A stretch of 64,000 bases of DNA from Paenibacillus chibensis (GTDB taxonomy: Bacteria; Bacillota; Bacilli; Paenibacillales; Paenibacillaceae): positions 62,001 to 126,000 of the forward strand of contig NZ_BIMK01000003.1 of the NCBI RefSeq assembly GCF_004001045.1, read 5' to 3'. Under the pieces are notes generated by a model. That model did no database searches, had not been told where the DNA came from, and saw only the letters and a program-made list of their open reading frames with translations. The position numbers were made by a program, and so were the translations under genes. Positions within the stretch are counted from its first letter, which is position 1. The number at the start of each line of letters is the position of its first letter. Below, piece after piece: positions 8,084-16,746 of this stretch.

Positions 8084-9886
8084 TTAAACTGCCTGCTCCA
8101 ATATACGGACCGGAATTTCGAAGAATACCGTCGTGCCTTGGTTCGGCGAGCTGACGATATCGAAACGGACCTGGTCGTTATAGTACAGCTCCAGCCGGCG
8201 GTATACGTTGCGAATGCCGATGCTGATTCCGGAAGATGAATCCTCGGTGCGGACAGACAGCAGAATTTCCTTCAATTTGGCCGACTCCATCCCTCGTCCA
8301 TTATCCGAAATGTTCACGCGAAGGCGTCCGTCGATGACGAATGCGCTGACCTTCACCATACCCACGCCGTCAATGGCTTGAATGCCGTGCTTGCATGCAT
8401 TTTCCACGAGCGGCTGGATGCTCATTTTCGGAATTTTGTAGCGAAGCACCTCCTCGTCGATGTCAAACCGGTAATCGAACTTATCGCGGAAGCGGAACTT
8501 TTCGATCTTCAGATACATTTCGATGAACATCATTTCCTCTTCAAGCGAGACGACGTCTTCTTTCCAGCTCAGCAGCCGGCGGAGCAGCTTGGACAGGCTT
8601 TTGATAATATCCGTGACATCGGTGTAATTGTTCTTCGTGCAGACCACCAAGATGGCATTCAGCGTATTGAACAAAAAATGGGGGTTCATCTGACTTTGCA
8701 GGAAATTGATTTCGGCGCGCACCCGTTCCATCTCCAGATCCTTCTTCTGGATTTCCAGCTTATAGACGTTGTTGATCAAAAACTTGATCCGGGCGGTCAT
8801 GCCGTTGAAATTTTGAATCAGGCCGCCGATTTCGTCGCGCCCCTCGGCAATTTGGATCAGGTCAAACTTCTCGTTCGTTACCTTCTGCATATGCCGGGAC
8901 AATCGTTTTACCCGGTAATTATAGCTTCGGAGCATGATGAAAATAAAAGTCGTCGCGAATAAGGCTACAAATGCGGCCACCGCGCCGATATAGAGCCTCA
9001 TCTCCGTCATCGCCTTTGATATGCGAACCCCTTGGGTAATGCCGACCAGCCGCCATCCCTTCACATACCTTGCCGTCCCGATCGCCACCGTGTGAACATC
9101 CTGTTGCCTGTCGTCTTCCTTCAGCTGAAATACCGGATAGCCTCCCGTCTTGCCGCGCTGGTATCCGCTATCCGCCGACATGATGATCTGATTGTTTTCG
9201 TTGACCAGGTACAGATTGAGGTAATCCTTTTCACGTACGATCACGTCGTAAATTTTGTTCAGATCGATATCAATTCGAAGCAGCTTCTCATGTTTGTTGT
9301 AGGAGTCATAATAGTCCATCTTTTCGATCACGCTTAAGTACGGGACCGTCGAAGCGGTATTGTTCGCCTCCATAGCACGGTACGCCGCCACGAACACCGG
9401 ATTTTGCGACGTTTTCCAGAGCCGGTACCAATCGCTTTTCAGCACGTCGTCATTGACGATATGATAGTTCCCCCCATTGACGATGGTCGCGTTATCGGTA
9501 TAAATCCCGATCCGCTGGATCTGATTGTTTACGGGGATATAGCTCGTTACCCGGTTCCGCAGCTGCTCATCGAAAGTATCATAAAAGTCCAGCTGGTTCT
9601 TATACTCCCGGTCCAGCATCTCATACAGGGTCTTGTCGGTGCTTAGGGCATGGCTGACCGCGACGCCCCCGTCGATAAAATCGTGGATGTCCTTCCTTGC
9701 CCGCTCCAGCGAAATTTCCAGGTTCTGCTCCTCCCTCGCCTTGATCAGCGTAGACATCCGGTCCATGACCAGTAAATTGATCACGAGGATCGGAAGGAGG
9801 ACACCAACGAAAAAAATCAGAAAAAACTTGTAGTTCAGCGGAATATCGTTGACAAAGGACCTCAGCTTGAACATTCTTTTCAGCAT
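8084..9886 (-). CDS. Sensor histidine kinase, YesM family
   Basis: A 600-residue membrane kinase. Two membrane segments (about 20-42 and 298-320) frame a dCache-like extracellular sensor of some 255 residues. A HAMP linker and a coiled helix follow, then the His_kinase (HPK7) domain with the phosphorylated His403 in QMNPHFLFNTLN and an HATPase domain containing DNGRGM. GGGGAGGAG lies 7 nt before the ATG. Its start overlaps the end of the upstream regulator gene by 7 nt. It probably phosphorylates one or both of the AraC-type regulators on either side. Confidence 0.93.
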   Translation of the reverse strand: MLKRMFKLRSFVNDIPLNYKFFLIFFVGVLLPILVINLLVMDRMSTLIKAREEQNLEISLERARKDIHDFIDGGVAVSHALSTDKTLYEMLDREYKNQLDFYDTFDEQLRNRVTSYIPVNNQIQRIGIYTDNATIVNGGNYHIVNDDVLKSDWYRLWKTSQNPVFVAAYRAMEANNTASTVPYLSVIEKMDYYDSYNKHEKLLRIDIDLNKIYDVIVREKDYLNLYLVNENNQIIMSADSGYQRGKTGGYPVFQLKEDDRQQDVHTVAIGTARYVKGWRLVGITQGVRISKAMTEMRLYIGAVAAFVALFATTFIFIMLRSYNYRVKRLSRHMQKVTNEKFDLIQIAEGRDEIGGLIQNFNGMTARIKFLINNVYKLEIQKKDLEMERVRAEINFLQSQMNPHFLFNTLNAILVVCTKNNYTDVTDIIKSLSKLLRRLLSWKEDVVSLEEEMMFIEMYLKIEKFRFRDKFDYRFDIDEEVLRYKIPKMSIQPLVENACKHGIQAIDGVGMVKVSAFVIDGRLRVNISDNGRGMESAKLKEILLSVRTEDSSSGISIGIRNVYRRLELYYNDQVRFDIVSSPNQGTTVFFEIPVRILEQAV

Positions 9887-11451
9887 GAAGGCTCCTCCCC
9901 TTCCTTTCCTGCCGAGCTGCCGGCTTCCTTCTGGAACACGGAGGGCAGCGTACCCGTTTTGAGCTTGAATTTGGCAATAAAGTAGTCGGTATTTGGAAAT
10001 CCGACCTGAACGGCTACCTCGGCGATCTTCATGGAGGAGCGTTTCAACAGCCGCTTGGCTTCCTCAATCCGTTTGTCGTTGATATATTCGTTAAAAGGTT
10101 TCCCTGTATTTTTCTTGAACAGCTGTCCCAGATACGTGGAATTCAGATGAAAATGCTTCGCCAAATCCTGCAGCTGCAGTTTATTTCGGTACTCCCGGTC
10201 CACATACTGGATCACATGAAAAATGGTATTGCCCTCGTTTTGCCGTTCTAATTCGCGGAGAACCCCGGCAGCTTGCAGGCACATGCTCTCCACATACGAC
10301 TGCAGCCTTGAAAAATAATGAATTTCTCCCAAGCTGCCATACCCTTCGCTAAAGTTTGCCAAGCATGCATCCGGCTGCCCCCGCATCTCTTGGACGGATC
10401 GGCACAGAGACAGCTCCAAGTCCGCCACCTGCGCTTTTATGTTTTCAATATCCAGAGCGTCCGCGGCAAAGCATGAGAAAATTTCTTTCACATTCGCTGA
10501 AATCTCCTCCGGGCTTTGAGACCGTACCTTTTCGAGCAGCGGCTTGAACCGGTCGGACTGAAGCTGACGGCGTTTGTCCGCAAAGACATTGCCGCAGTAG
10601 AAGAACAGACCGCTTTTCCCCTGCGCCTGCTTGATCTGCGACATTTCTGCCGCCTGCACATACGCCTCCCGAAAGGAACGGATGCCCTCCGATTCCTGAC
10701 TGACGCATGCGGTTGCCGGTCGGCCGGTCAGCTCCGTTATGCGGCGATATATGACCTGCACCTGCTCCTCGAGATGCCCGTCCATGGGACCGTTATCCGC
10801 CTCAATGAGCAGGATGCCGTTTCTCCCGCTACCGTCCTGAAAGCAAACTCCCTCTCTTTTTGCGCAAAGTCCTTCAACAACGCGCAACATTTCATCAAAT
10901 CCAAAAGCGCTTTCGATGAGCAGGCAGCGTATTCGCTCCCGGCCTTGAATATTCAGCAATCGGCATGCCTGAGCCACCAGATCTTCTCTGTATTCGCCAT
11001 GAAGCAAACGATTGATCATATGGTTGATCGCAAGCTGCTGCCGTCTTGCATAACGATCCCTGGCAGCCGCCTCGCCCTTGATTTTTTGACTTAAAATCGC
11101 AAGCAAAGCATCCATTTCCTCCTCGTCGACGGGTTTGAGCAAATATCCCGCCGCTCGCTGGCGCATCGCCGTTCGGGCATAGTCGAAATCGTCATAGCCG
11201 CTTAATACCACGAATTTGGGCGGCTTCTCCAGCATCCGGTTCGATTGCTCCATGAACTCGAGTCCGTTAAGCATCGGCATCCGGATATCTGTGACAACGA
11301 GCTCCGGCCGGTAATCCTGGACCATCCGGAGCGCATCGCGGCCGCTGGAAGCCTCACCGCAAACCCGGAAACCGTGTTTTTCCCATGCAATCATCGTTCG
11401 TAAGCCTTCCAAAACCCATGGCTCGTCGTCAACCAGCAGCACATTAAACAT
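9880..11451 (-). CDS. Second AraC-type response regulator upstream of the kinase
   Basis: A regulator of about 523 residues: receiver domain with LLVDDE and phosphoacceptor Asp55 in VVTDIRMP, a long central region, and a C-terminal AraC domain with the helix pair around HLNSTYLGQLFKKNTG and VAVQVGFPNTDYFIAKFK. The ATG at 11451 follows an AGGGGGG ribosome site; the longer upstream reading has none. It is the first gene of the RR-HK-RR operon and clearly diverged from the other regulator, so it is not a recent duplicate. It may respond to the same kinase and regulate a second target, perhaps the divergent genes. Confidence 0.9.
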   Translation of the reverse strand: MFNVLLVDDEPWVLEGLRTMIAWEKHGFRVCGEASSGRDALRMVQDYRPELVVTDIRMPMLNGLEFMEQSNRMLEKPPKFVVLSGYDDFDYARTAMRQRAAGYLLKPVDEEEMDALLAILSQKIKGEAAARDRYARRQQLAINHMINRLLHGEYREDLVAQACRLLNIQGRERIRCLLIESAFGFDEMLRVVEGLCAKREGVCFQDGSGRNGILLIEADNGPMDGHLEEQVQVIYRRITELTGRPATACVSQESEGIRSFREAYVQAAEMSQIKQAQGKSGLFFYCGNVFADKRRQLQSDRFKPLLEKVRSQSPEEISANVKEIFSCFAADALDIENIKAQVADLELSLCRSVQEMRGQPDACLANFSEGYGSLGEIHYFSRLQSYVESMCLQAAGVLRELERQNEGNTIFHVIQYVDREYRNKLQLQDLAKHFHLNSTYLGQLFKKNTGKPFNEYINDKRIEEAKRLLKRSSMKIAEVAVQVGFPNTDYFIAKFKLKTGTLPSVFQKEAGSSAGKEGEEPSC

Positions 11452-11664
11452 GTCGGTTCCCCCCTTTACTTGCATCAGCATATCTGTAAGCGCATTCATT
11501 AATACGAATGCATACTTCGCATCCAGGTTGAAATTAAGCCTGATTTTAACAGAGGTAGTGTAAAAAGGAAACCACCTTTCTTGAATGCCAAACATAGCCT
11601 ATCTGACATCACTGTGAAAAAAACAGTAGACATATTAGCAAAAATAAGGACAATGACAAGTAGC

Positions 11665-11678
11665 GGAAAACGCTTTAG
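11665..11678 (+). promoter_or_regulatory. cre-like palindrome in the divergent regulatory region
   Basis: GGAAAACGCTTTAG matches the CcpA-site consensus core (AAAACGCTTT) with mismatches at the edges, about 11 of 14. It lies between the two divergently transcribed kinase/regulator operons, where catabolite repression of either side would make sense. The rest of 11452-11729 is AT-rich promoter DNA in which I cannot pick a convincing promoter. Confidence 0.3.
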
Positions 11679-11729
11679 CGTATCCATCCAGATATCGAAA
11701 GTAACGGAATAACAGAAAGGTTGGCTCGC

Positions 11730-13490
11730 ATGCCTATCAAACTGAACAGATTCAATACCCTCCGGAATCAGATGCTCCTTGGTTTTCTTTTTGTCATGCT
11801 GATTATCCTGTTTGTGGTCGGGACCGTCAATTTCGACTCGGTTTCCAAGCTGCTGAGGAACAATGCGGAAAAGCATATCCAGCAAACGGCCGTTCAGGCC
11901 AACGGCAGACTGGAGGCCGTGCTGAACCAGATCGATTCTTTAACGACCCAGGTCGCCACGAATCAATACGTTCAGCAGTTGCTTTTGAATGAACAGGCAG
12001 GCAGATTGGCCACGTTTTCTGAACGCCAGGCGCTTTTAGCCAGCATTAAGATCGTGCAGACCTACGCGGAGGGGGTCAATTCCATCGAGCTGTACAGCAG
12101 CAGTAACCGCAGGCTTTTTCCATTGGACGAGGGCGACCTGACCAGCAAGATCAGCCAGGAATGGATTGACAAAGCTAAAGATGAAAAGGGGCGTATCGTC
12201 TGGGTCGGCATCGATCCCATGGATCCTGAATCCGTTCTGGCCATCCGCAGCGTACGGCTTATGGATCAATGGTTCCAGCCAGGGGGCTACCTGCTGATCC
12301 GGATGAACCGGGAAGTGTTCAAAATTACGGAATCGCTCTCCGAAGAAGACGGACGGGAGGCGATGCTCGTGGTGGACCGGAATTTCAACCTGATCGCCGC
12401 CAACGACGAACTTTTGATCCCGAGTGAAATCCAGTCCCTCTTGGCAGCTGATCAATCCGTCGTGGCCATCGACAAGAAAAAATACATGCTCGTGACGCAG
12501 CAATCCGAGGTTACCGGGTGGACGCTGCTGATTCTAACGCCGATTGAGGCCATCACCAGCGGTATTACAGTCCTTCGAACGGCTATTCTGGTTTCGGCCG
12601 GCATCGGGACGATTTTGTTCATCCTGCTGTCCTTTTTGTTGTCAACCATCATCACCCGGCCCGTATTCAGGCTGATCAAAACGATGCGCAGCGCGCGCTT
12701 GGGAGGACTGAAGCCGACATCTCAAATATCCTCCACCATCGAAATCAATGAATTGAATCACTCGTACAACCAAATGGTCGAGCATATGAACGATCTGATC
12801 AAGCTGGTTTATGAGAAGGAAATTATTCAGAGCCGAACCGAGCTGAAAGCGCTTCAGGCCCAGATCCATCCCCATTTTCTATTCAATACGCTGGAAGCAC
12901 TGTACTGGTCGCTGCTGGAAAAGCAGGAGGAGGAGCTTGCCGAATACGTGGTGGCCATGTCTGATTTATTCCGGTATACCATAACCGGCCCGAACAAGGA
13001 AGAATGGGTGACGCTCGGTGACGAGCTGGAGCATATCGAACGCTATCTGCTGATCATGAAAATGAGATTCGGTGATCGCCTGGCCTGGTCCCTCTCCTCT
13101 CACCAGTCCTTCGCTTCCGTTCCGATGCCCAAGCTTCTCATCCAGCCGCTCGTGGAAAACGCGATTCTCCATGGCGTGGAAAGCCGGATCGGGCCCGGAG
13201 CGGTATCCGTGGAAGTCGAGATGAGCGAAGATCAACGATTCGTGACCGTCACGGTAGCCGATAACGGCAAGGGAATGGACGATGATACGCTAAGCCGGAT
13301 CACCTCTGCGCTTCGCACGGGAAAAATGCCTTCCTCCAAGGGCTCCGGCATGGGGATCTTGAACGTCCAGCAGCGGATCAAGCTTTATTACGGGGAGAAT
13401 GTGGCGGAGCTCACGGGACTCTCCATTCGCAGCGGCAGTGAAGGAACACAGATCAAACTCACGATTCCAATTCAGACGGGAGAGGTTTAA
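11730..13490 (+). CDS. Sensor histidine kinase, YesM family (divergent system)
   Basis: A 586-residue kinase with two membrane segments (about 17-35 and 280-305), an extracellular sensor of roughly 245 residues, a HAMP-like stretch, the His_kinase motif QIHPHFLFNTLEALYW (His382) and an HATPase with DNGKGMDD. The ATG at 11730 lies 9 nt after AGAAAGG; a TTG at 11721 is too close to that site. It forms a pair with the next gene, 2 nt downstream. Its sensor domain shows no obvious identity to that of the other kinase, so a different ligand is likely. Confidence 0.92.
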   Translation: MPIKLNRFNTLRNQMLLGFLFVMLIILFVVGTVNFDSVSKLLRNNAEKHIQQTAVQANGRLEAVLNQIDSLTTQVATNQYVQQLLLNEQAGRLATFSERQALLASIKIVQTYAEGVNSIELYSSSNRRLFPLDEGDLTSKISQEWIDKAKDEKGRIVWVGIDPMDPESVLAIRSVRLMDQWFQPGGYLLIRMNREVFKITESLSEEDGREAMLVVDRNFNLIAANDELLIPSEIQSLLAADQSVVAIDKKKYMLVTQQSEVTGWTLLILTPIEAITSGITVLRTAILVSAGIGTILFILLSFLLSTIITRPVFRLIKTMRSARLGGLKPTSQISSTIEINELNHSYNQMVEHMNDLIKLVYEKEIIQSRTELKALQAQIHPHFLFNTLEALYWSLLEKQEEELAEYVVAMSDLFRYTITGPNKEEWVTLGDELEHIERYLLIMKMRFGDRLAWSLSSHQSFASVPMPKLLIQPLVENAILHGVESRIGPGAVSVEVEMSEDQRFVTVTVADNGKGMDDDTLSRITSALRTGKMPSSKGSGMGILNVQQRIKLYYGENVAELTGLSIRSGSEGTQIKLTIPIQTGEV

Positions 13491-13492
13491 CC

Positions 13493-14284
13493 TTGTACAA
13501 ATCCAAAACGATCCTGATTGTCGATGATGAGCCCCGTACCAGACAAGGGCTGAAAAACATGCTGGATGCCTGGAGCGGCGGAAGCCTTGAGATCCAGACA
13601 GCCGATAACGGCAAGGATGCCCTGCTGATCCTAGAGCATTCGCCGGTTCATCTGCTGATTACCGATATCCGCATGCCGGAAATTACCGGCCTAAACCTGG
13701 TGCAGCTGCTTAAATCTTCGTCTTTGTCCTTCAAGCCGGCCGTCATTCTCATTTCCGGTTATGCTGAATTTGACTATGCTCATCAAGGCATTCAATTGGG
13801 AGTGGTCGATTACCTGCTCAAGCCGATACGTAAAGAAAGGCTGATTCATGCCGTCGAGCAGGCGCTGGGCGTCCACGAGGAACGGGCCAAAATGTCCAAA
13901 ATGCAGCGTATCGTCGACAGCAAGCTGATGGAAGCCTCTGAAGATCTGGAGGTTCGCAGCGAACCGATCCAGGTCGCACTCCGTTATGTGCAGGAGCATC
14001 TGGACCAAAACTTCGGGCTGCGTGAGGTTGCGGAGTATGTGCATCTGAATCCGAGCTATTTCAGCGCGCTCTTCAAAGAACAGATGCAGGTGACCTTCAT
14101 CGAGTACGTGACACGTACAAGGGTTCAAAAATCCAAGGAACTCCTGCTTCAAACCCGGCTGTCCGTGGCAGAAATTGCCGAGCGCGTCGGTTATCAGACA
14201 ACAAAGTATTTCAACAAGGTCTTCAAGGAATACGAAGGCCACAGCCCGGGCTCCTACCGAAAAAGCAGTCTCAGCGATACCTAA
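13493..14284 (+). CDS. Short AraC-type response regulator of the divergent pair
   Basis: 263 residues: receiver domain (ILIVDDEPR, phosphoacceptor Asp58 in LLITDIRMP, LLKPIRKE) joined almost directly to an AraC domain (HLNPSYFSALFKEQ; VGYQTTKYFNKVFKEY). It lacks the long central region of the two regulators to the left. The start is TTG, 7 nt after AGAGG and 2 nt after the kinase stop. A likely target is the solute-binding lipoprotein gene that follows in the same direction. Confidence 0.92.
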   Translation: MYKSKTILIVDDEPRTRQGLKNMLDAWSGGSLEIQTADNGKDALLILEHSPVHLLITDIRMPEITGLNLVQLLKSSSLSFKPAVILISGYAEFDYAHQGIQLGVVDYLLKPIRKERLIHAVEQALGVHEERAKMSKMQRIVDSKLMEASEDLEVRSEPIQVALRYVQEHLDQNFGLREVAEYVHLNPSYFSALFKEQMQVTFIEYVTRTRVQKSKELLLQTRLSVAEIAERVGYQTTKYFNKVFKEYEGHSPGSYRKSSLSDT

Positions 14285-14409
14285 ATAAAGTGGAAATATA
14301 CCTAAAATTTGTACCCTTATGCTTCGGCTCAACCGAGTGATACACTTGCTGCATAGATAGAGAAAGCGCATACATTCCTTGCGATGATGAGAAGGGAATA
14401 CGGATCCTT

Positions 14410-15732
14410 ATGAAAAGTAAATTACTTACGGCAGCCATCCTTCTGCTCGTATTAACGCTGGTGCTGGCCGCTTGCGGCGGGGATAGCAAATCGAGTTCCG
14501 TCAGCAAAGGCGGAGGCAAAGCGCATTCTTCCGACAAGGTGACGATCAAAATGATGCATCTATGGCCGGATGGCAGCAATTCTGCCCAGAACAAGCTGAT
14601 GAAGCAGATTATCGGAGAATACGAATCATCCAATCCGAACGTGAAGATCGAGACCGAGGTGCTCGAGAATGAACAATACAAGAATAAAATCAAAGTGCTT
14701 TCGGCGTCCAACAGCCTTCCGGATGTCGGGTTTACCTGGGCTGCCGGATTCCTGGAGCCGTACGTGAAGGGCAATATGTTTGCCCCCCTCGATGATCTGC
14801 TGCAGGGCGACCTGAAGGACAAGTTCGTCGCCGGTACAACGGAAGCTTTTGCCGTGGACGGCAAAACGTATGCCCTGCCGGTCGAGCTCAATATTGTGCC
14901 GGTCTATTACAACAAGGAAATTTTCGCTAAATACAATCTGCAGCCGCCTCAGACCTACGAAGAATTCAAGGATGTCATCAAGACGCTGAATGATAATCAT
15001 GTGACTCCAATCGCCCTCGGCTCCAAGGACGCCTGGACCGGTTCCTTCTGGTACATGTATCTCGCCGATCGAATCGGCGGACCGGATGTGCTGGATCAAG
15101 CGGTCGCGAATCGCACTTTTAGCGATCCGAGCCTGATCCAAGCGGCTAAGGAAGCGCAGAACCTGGTCAAGAGTAATGCTTTTGTCAAAGGCTTCAACGG
15201 GCTTTCGAATGAGGAGGCCAAATCGGAGTTCATGAACGAAAAAGCGGCCATGTACGCCATGGGTACCTGGGAAGTGCCGAACTATACGACAAACTCGGAC
15301 ATCCCTCAGGAATTTAAGGATAAAATCGTTTTTTTCAAATTCCCGACATATGACGGCGGAAAGGGCAGCGTTAATGATTGGGTGGGCGGCGTTGGCGTCG
15401 GGTTGTTCATATCCGAAAATTCCAAAGTGATGGATGACGCCAAAAAATTCGTCAGCTTCTTTGTTAAACGATGGGGCGAGTTATCCGTAACCGATGCGGG
15501 AATTATCCCGGCGACGAAGGTGGACACGTCCAGCGTCAAATTGCCGCAAATGTTCATCGATGTGCTTAACGAGCTCAATAATGCCAATAAAGTCATCCTT
15601 TACCTCGACGTACAGATGAAGCCGGTGGCTTCCGAAGCACATTATAATTTGACCCAAGCGCTGCTCGGTAACGCCGTGACGCCGGAGGAGTTCGCCAAGA
15701 AACAGGAAGACGCGCTCAAGGCCGGAAAATAA
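14410..15732 (+). CDS. Orphan extracellular solute-binding lipoprotein, family 1
   Basis: A 440-residue sugar-binding lipoprotein with signal peptide and lipobox LAAC (Cys22). It has the usual family-1 features: MMHLWPDGS near the start of the mature domain, LPVELNIVPVYYNKEIF and ALGSKDAWTGSFW. It is about 130 residues shorter than the binding protein at 4.7-6.4 kb and belongs to a different subfamily. No permease or ATPase gene lies downstream, since a terminator follows at once. It may deliver ligand to a distant transporter or act with the adjacent kinase as a sensing co-receptor. Confidence 0.9.
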   Translation: MKSKLLTAAILLLVLTLVLAACGGDSKSSSVSKGGGKAHSSDKVTIKMMHLWPDGSNSAQNKLMKQIIGEYESSNPNVKIETEVLENEQYKNKIKVLSASNSLPDVGFTWAAGFLEPYVKGNMFAPLDDLLQGDLKDKFVAGTTEAFAVDGKTYALPVELNIVPVYYNKEIFAKYNLQPPQTYEEFKDVIKTLNDNHVTPIALGSKDAWTGSFWYMYLADRIGGPDVLDQAVANRTFSDPSLIQAAKEAQNLVKSNAFVKGFNGLSNEEAKSEFMNEKAAMYAMGTWEVPNYTTNSDIPQEFKDKIVFFKFPTYDGGKGSVNDWVGGVGVGLFISENSKVMDDAKKFVSFFVKRWGELSVTDAGIIPATKVDTSSVKLPQMFIDVLNELNNANKVILYLDVQMKPVASEAHYNLTQALLGNAVTPEEFAKKQEDALKAGK

Positions 15733-15779
15733 ACCATTGCCATGTAAGCACGTCCTCCAGAAATAGTTCTACTTGAAGA

Positions 15780-15817
15780 AACGGACTCCGGCCGATCATC
15801 GCCGAAGTCCGTTGTTT
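15780..15817 (+). terminator. Terminator after the orphan binding protein
   Basis: AACGGACT at 15780-15787 pairs with AGTCCGTT at 15806-15813, with an inner CCGGC/CGCCG-type stem, followed by GTTTTG. Confidence 0.75.
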
Positions 15818-15902
15818 TGTGTTTGCTGTTCAACGCTGCAGCGGCAAGAGTTGTCTCCAAAGAACGCTGCTTCATTAAATACTGGTAAACCTGAGCCGTT
15901 GT

Positions 15903-16436
15903 TCAAGCCGGAGCTCTTCTGCGCCACTGGATCTGGCTTTGGTCCAGATTCGCAGCCACAATCTGCTTGAAGACGGTCTGATCCTGCATCGATCCGAAGG
16001 ACTCCTTGGGGATAATCAATGATCTGCTTGTGGACAGAAGGATCAGAAACAGGTTCGCCGTTTCTCGTACTTTATAAATATCGGACCAGCGCATTCTGCC
16101 GGTCTCGGATGCCGATTCATAGTGCACACCTTGGCCGCTAACAAGAAAGGTATACCGCTGCCTGATCAATTTATCGCTTAAATAGGCCTTGCCCGATCGT
16201 TTCCGGATGCTGCTTTGATTAACAAACCACAACATGATGCTGATGATGACGTCCATGACCAAAATGACCATCAATTCACCTGCATTTCGCTGCCCGTCCA
16301 CCAGCAGGACAATCCCTATAAACACGATGAAAAATGCAAAAGCCAGCATCATTCTGGATGCTCTCGTATACACCAAGTTCAACTCCTGTACATCTTTCAT
16401 TTCAAGATCCGTGACAACGGTGACTTGTTGATCCAT
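15903..16436 (-). CDS. YcxB-like membrane protein
   Basis: 177 residues with two membrane segments (about 30-48 and 55-72) and a C-terminal cytoplasmic domain resembling the YcxB-like family. Recognisable elements are GQGVHYESASETGRMRWSDI, then a hydrophobic strand and LIIPKESFGS. AAAGGAGGG precedes the ATG. Function is unknown for the family. It is a single gene, unrelated by context to either side. Confidence 0.75.
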   Translation of the reverse strand: MDQQVTVVTDLEMKDVQELNLVYTRASRMMLAFAFFIVFIGIVLLVDGQRNAGELMVILVMDVIISIMLWFVNQSSIRKRSGKAYLSDKLIRQRYTFLVSGQGVHYESASETGRMRWSDIYKVRETANLFLILLSTSRSLIIPKESFGSMQDQTVFKQIVAANLDQSQIQWRRRAPA

Positions 16437-16593
16437 ACGGTTTCCCTCCTTTGGCCGAATGGAAAGCTTAATATAAAGGATGACTTAAACTATACTATAA
16501 ACATTACGCAAATATTGTCATATTTTGCATGTAGTAGGACTGTGGACCCTGAAGCTTAAACCGATCTTTTTGTAGTCAGAAGCATATCAAGCA

Positions 16594-16626
16594 AACAAGC
16601 CTGCGAAGAAAATCCGCAGGCTTGTT
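16594..16626 (-). terminator. Terminator of the surface-protein operon
   Basis: 12-bp stem AACAAGCCTGCG (16594-16605) with CGCAGGCTTGTT (16615-16626), about 120 nt after the large surface gene. The T-run on this strand is short. Confidence 0.65.
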
Positions 16627-16746
16627 CGCATAATCATTTGGATAAACTCCGTCCGAGAGAGGGCGCGGAAGAACTTCGAGCTTTTTTTGCCCGGCTAATT
16701 CCTCATCGATCCCCCAACGTCTACCCAAATACCTTTCATAGACTGC

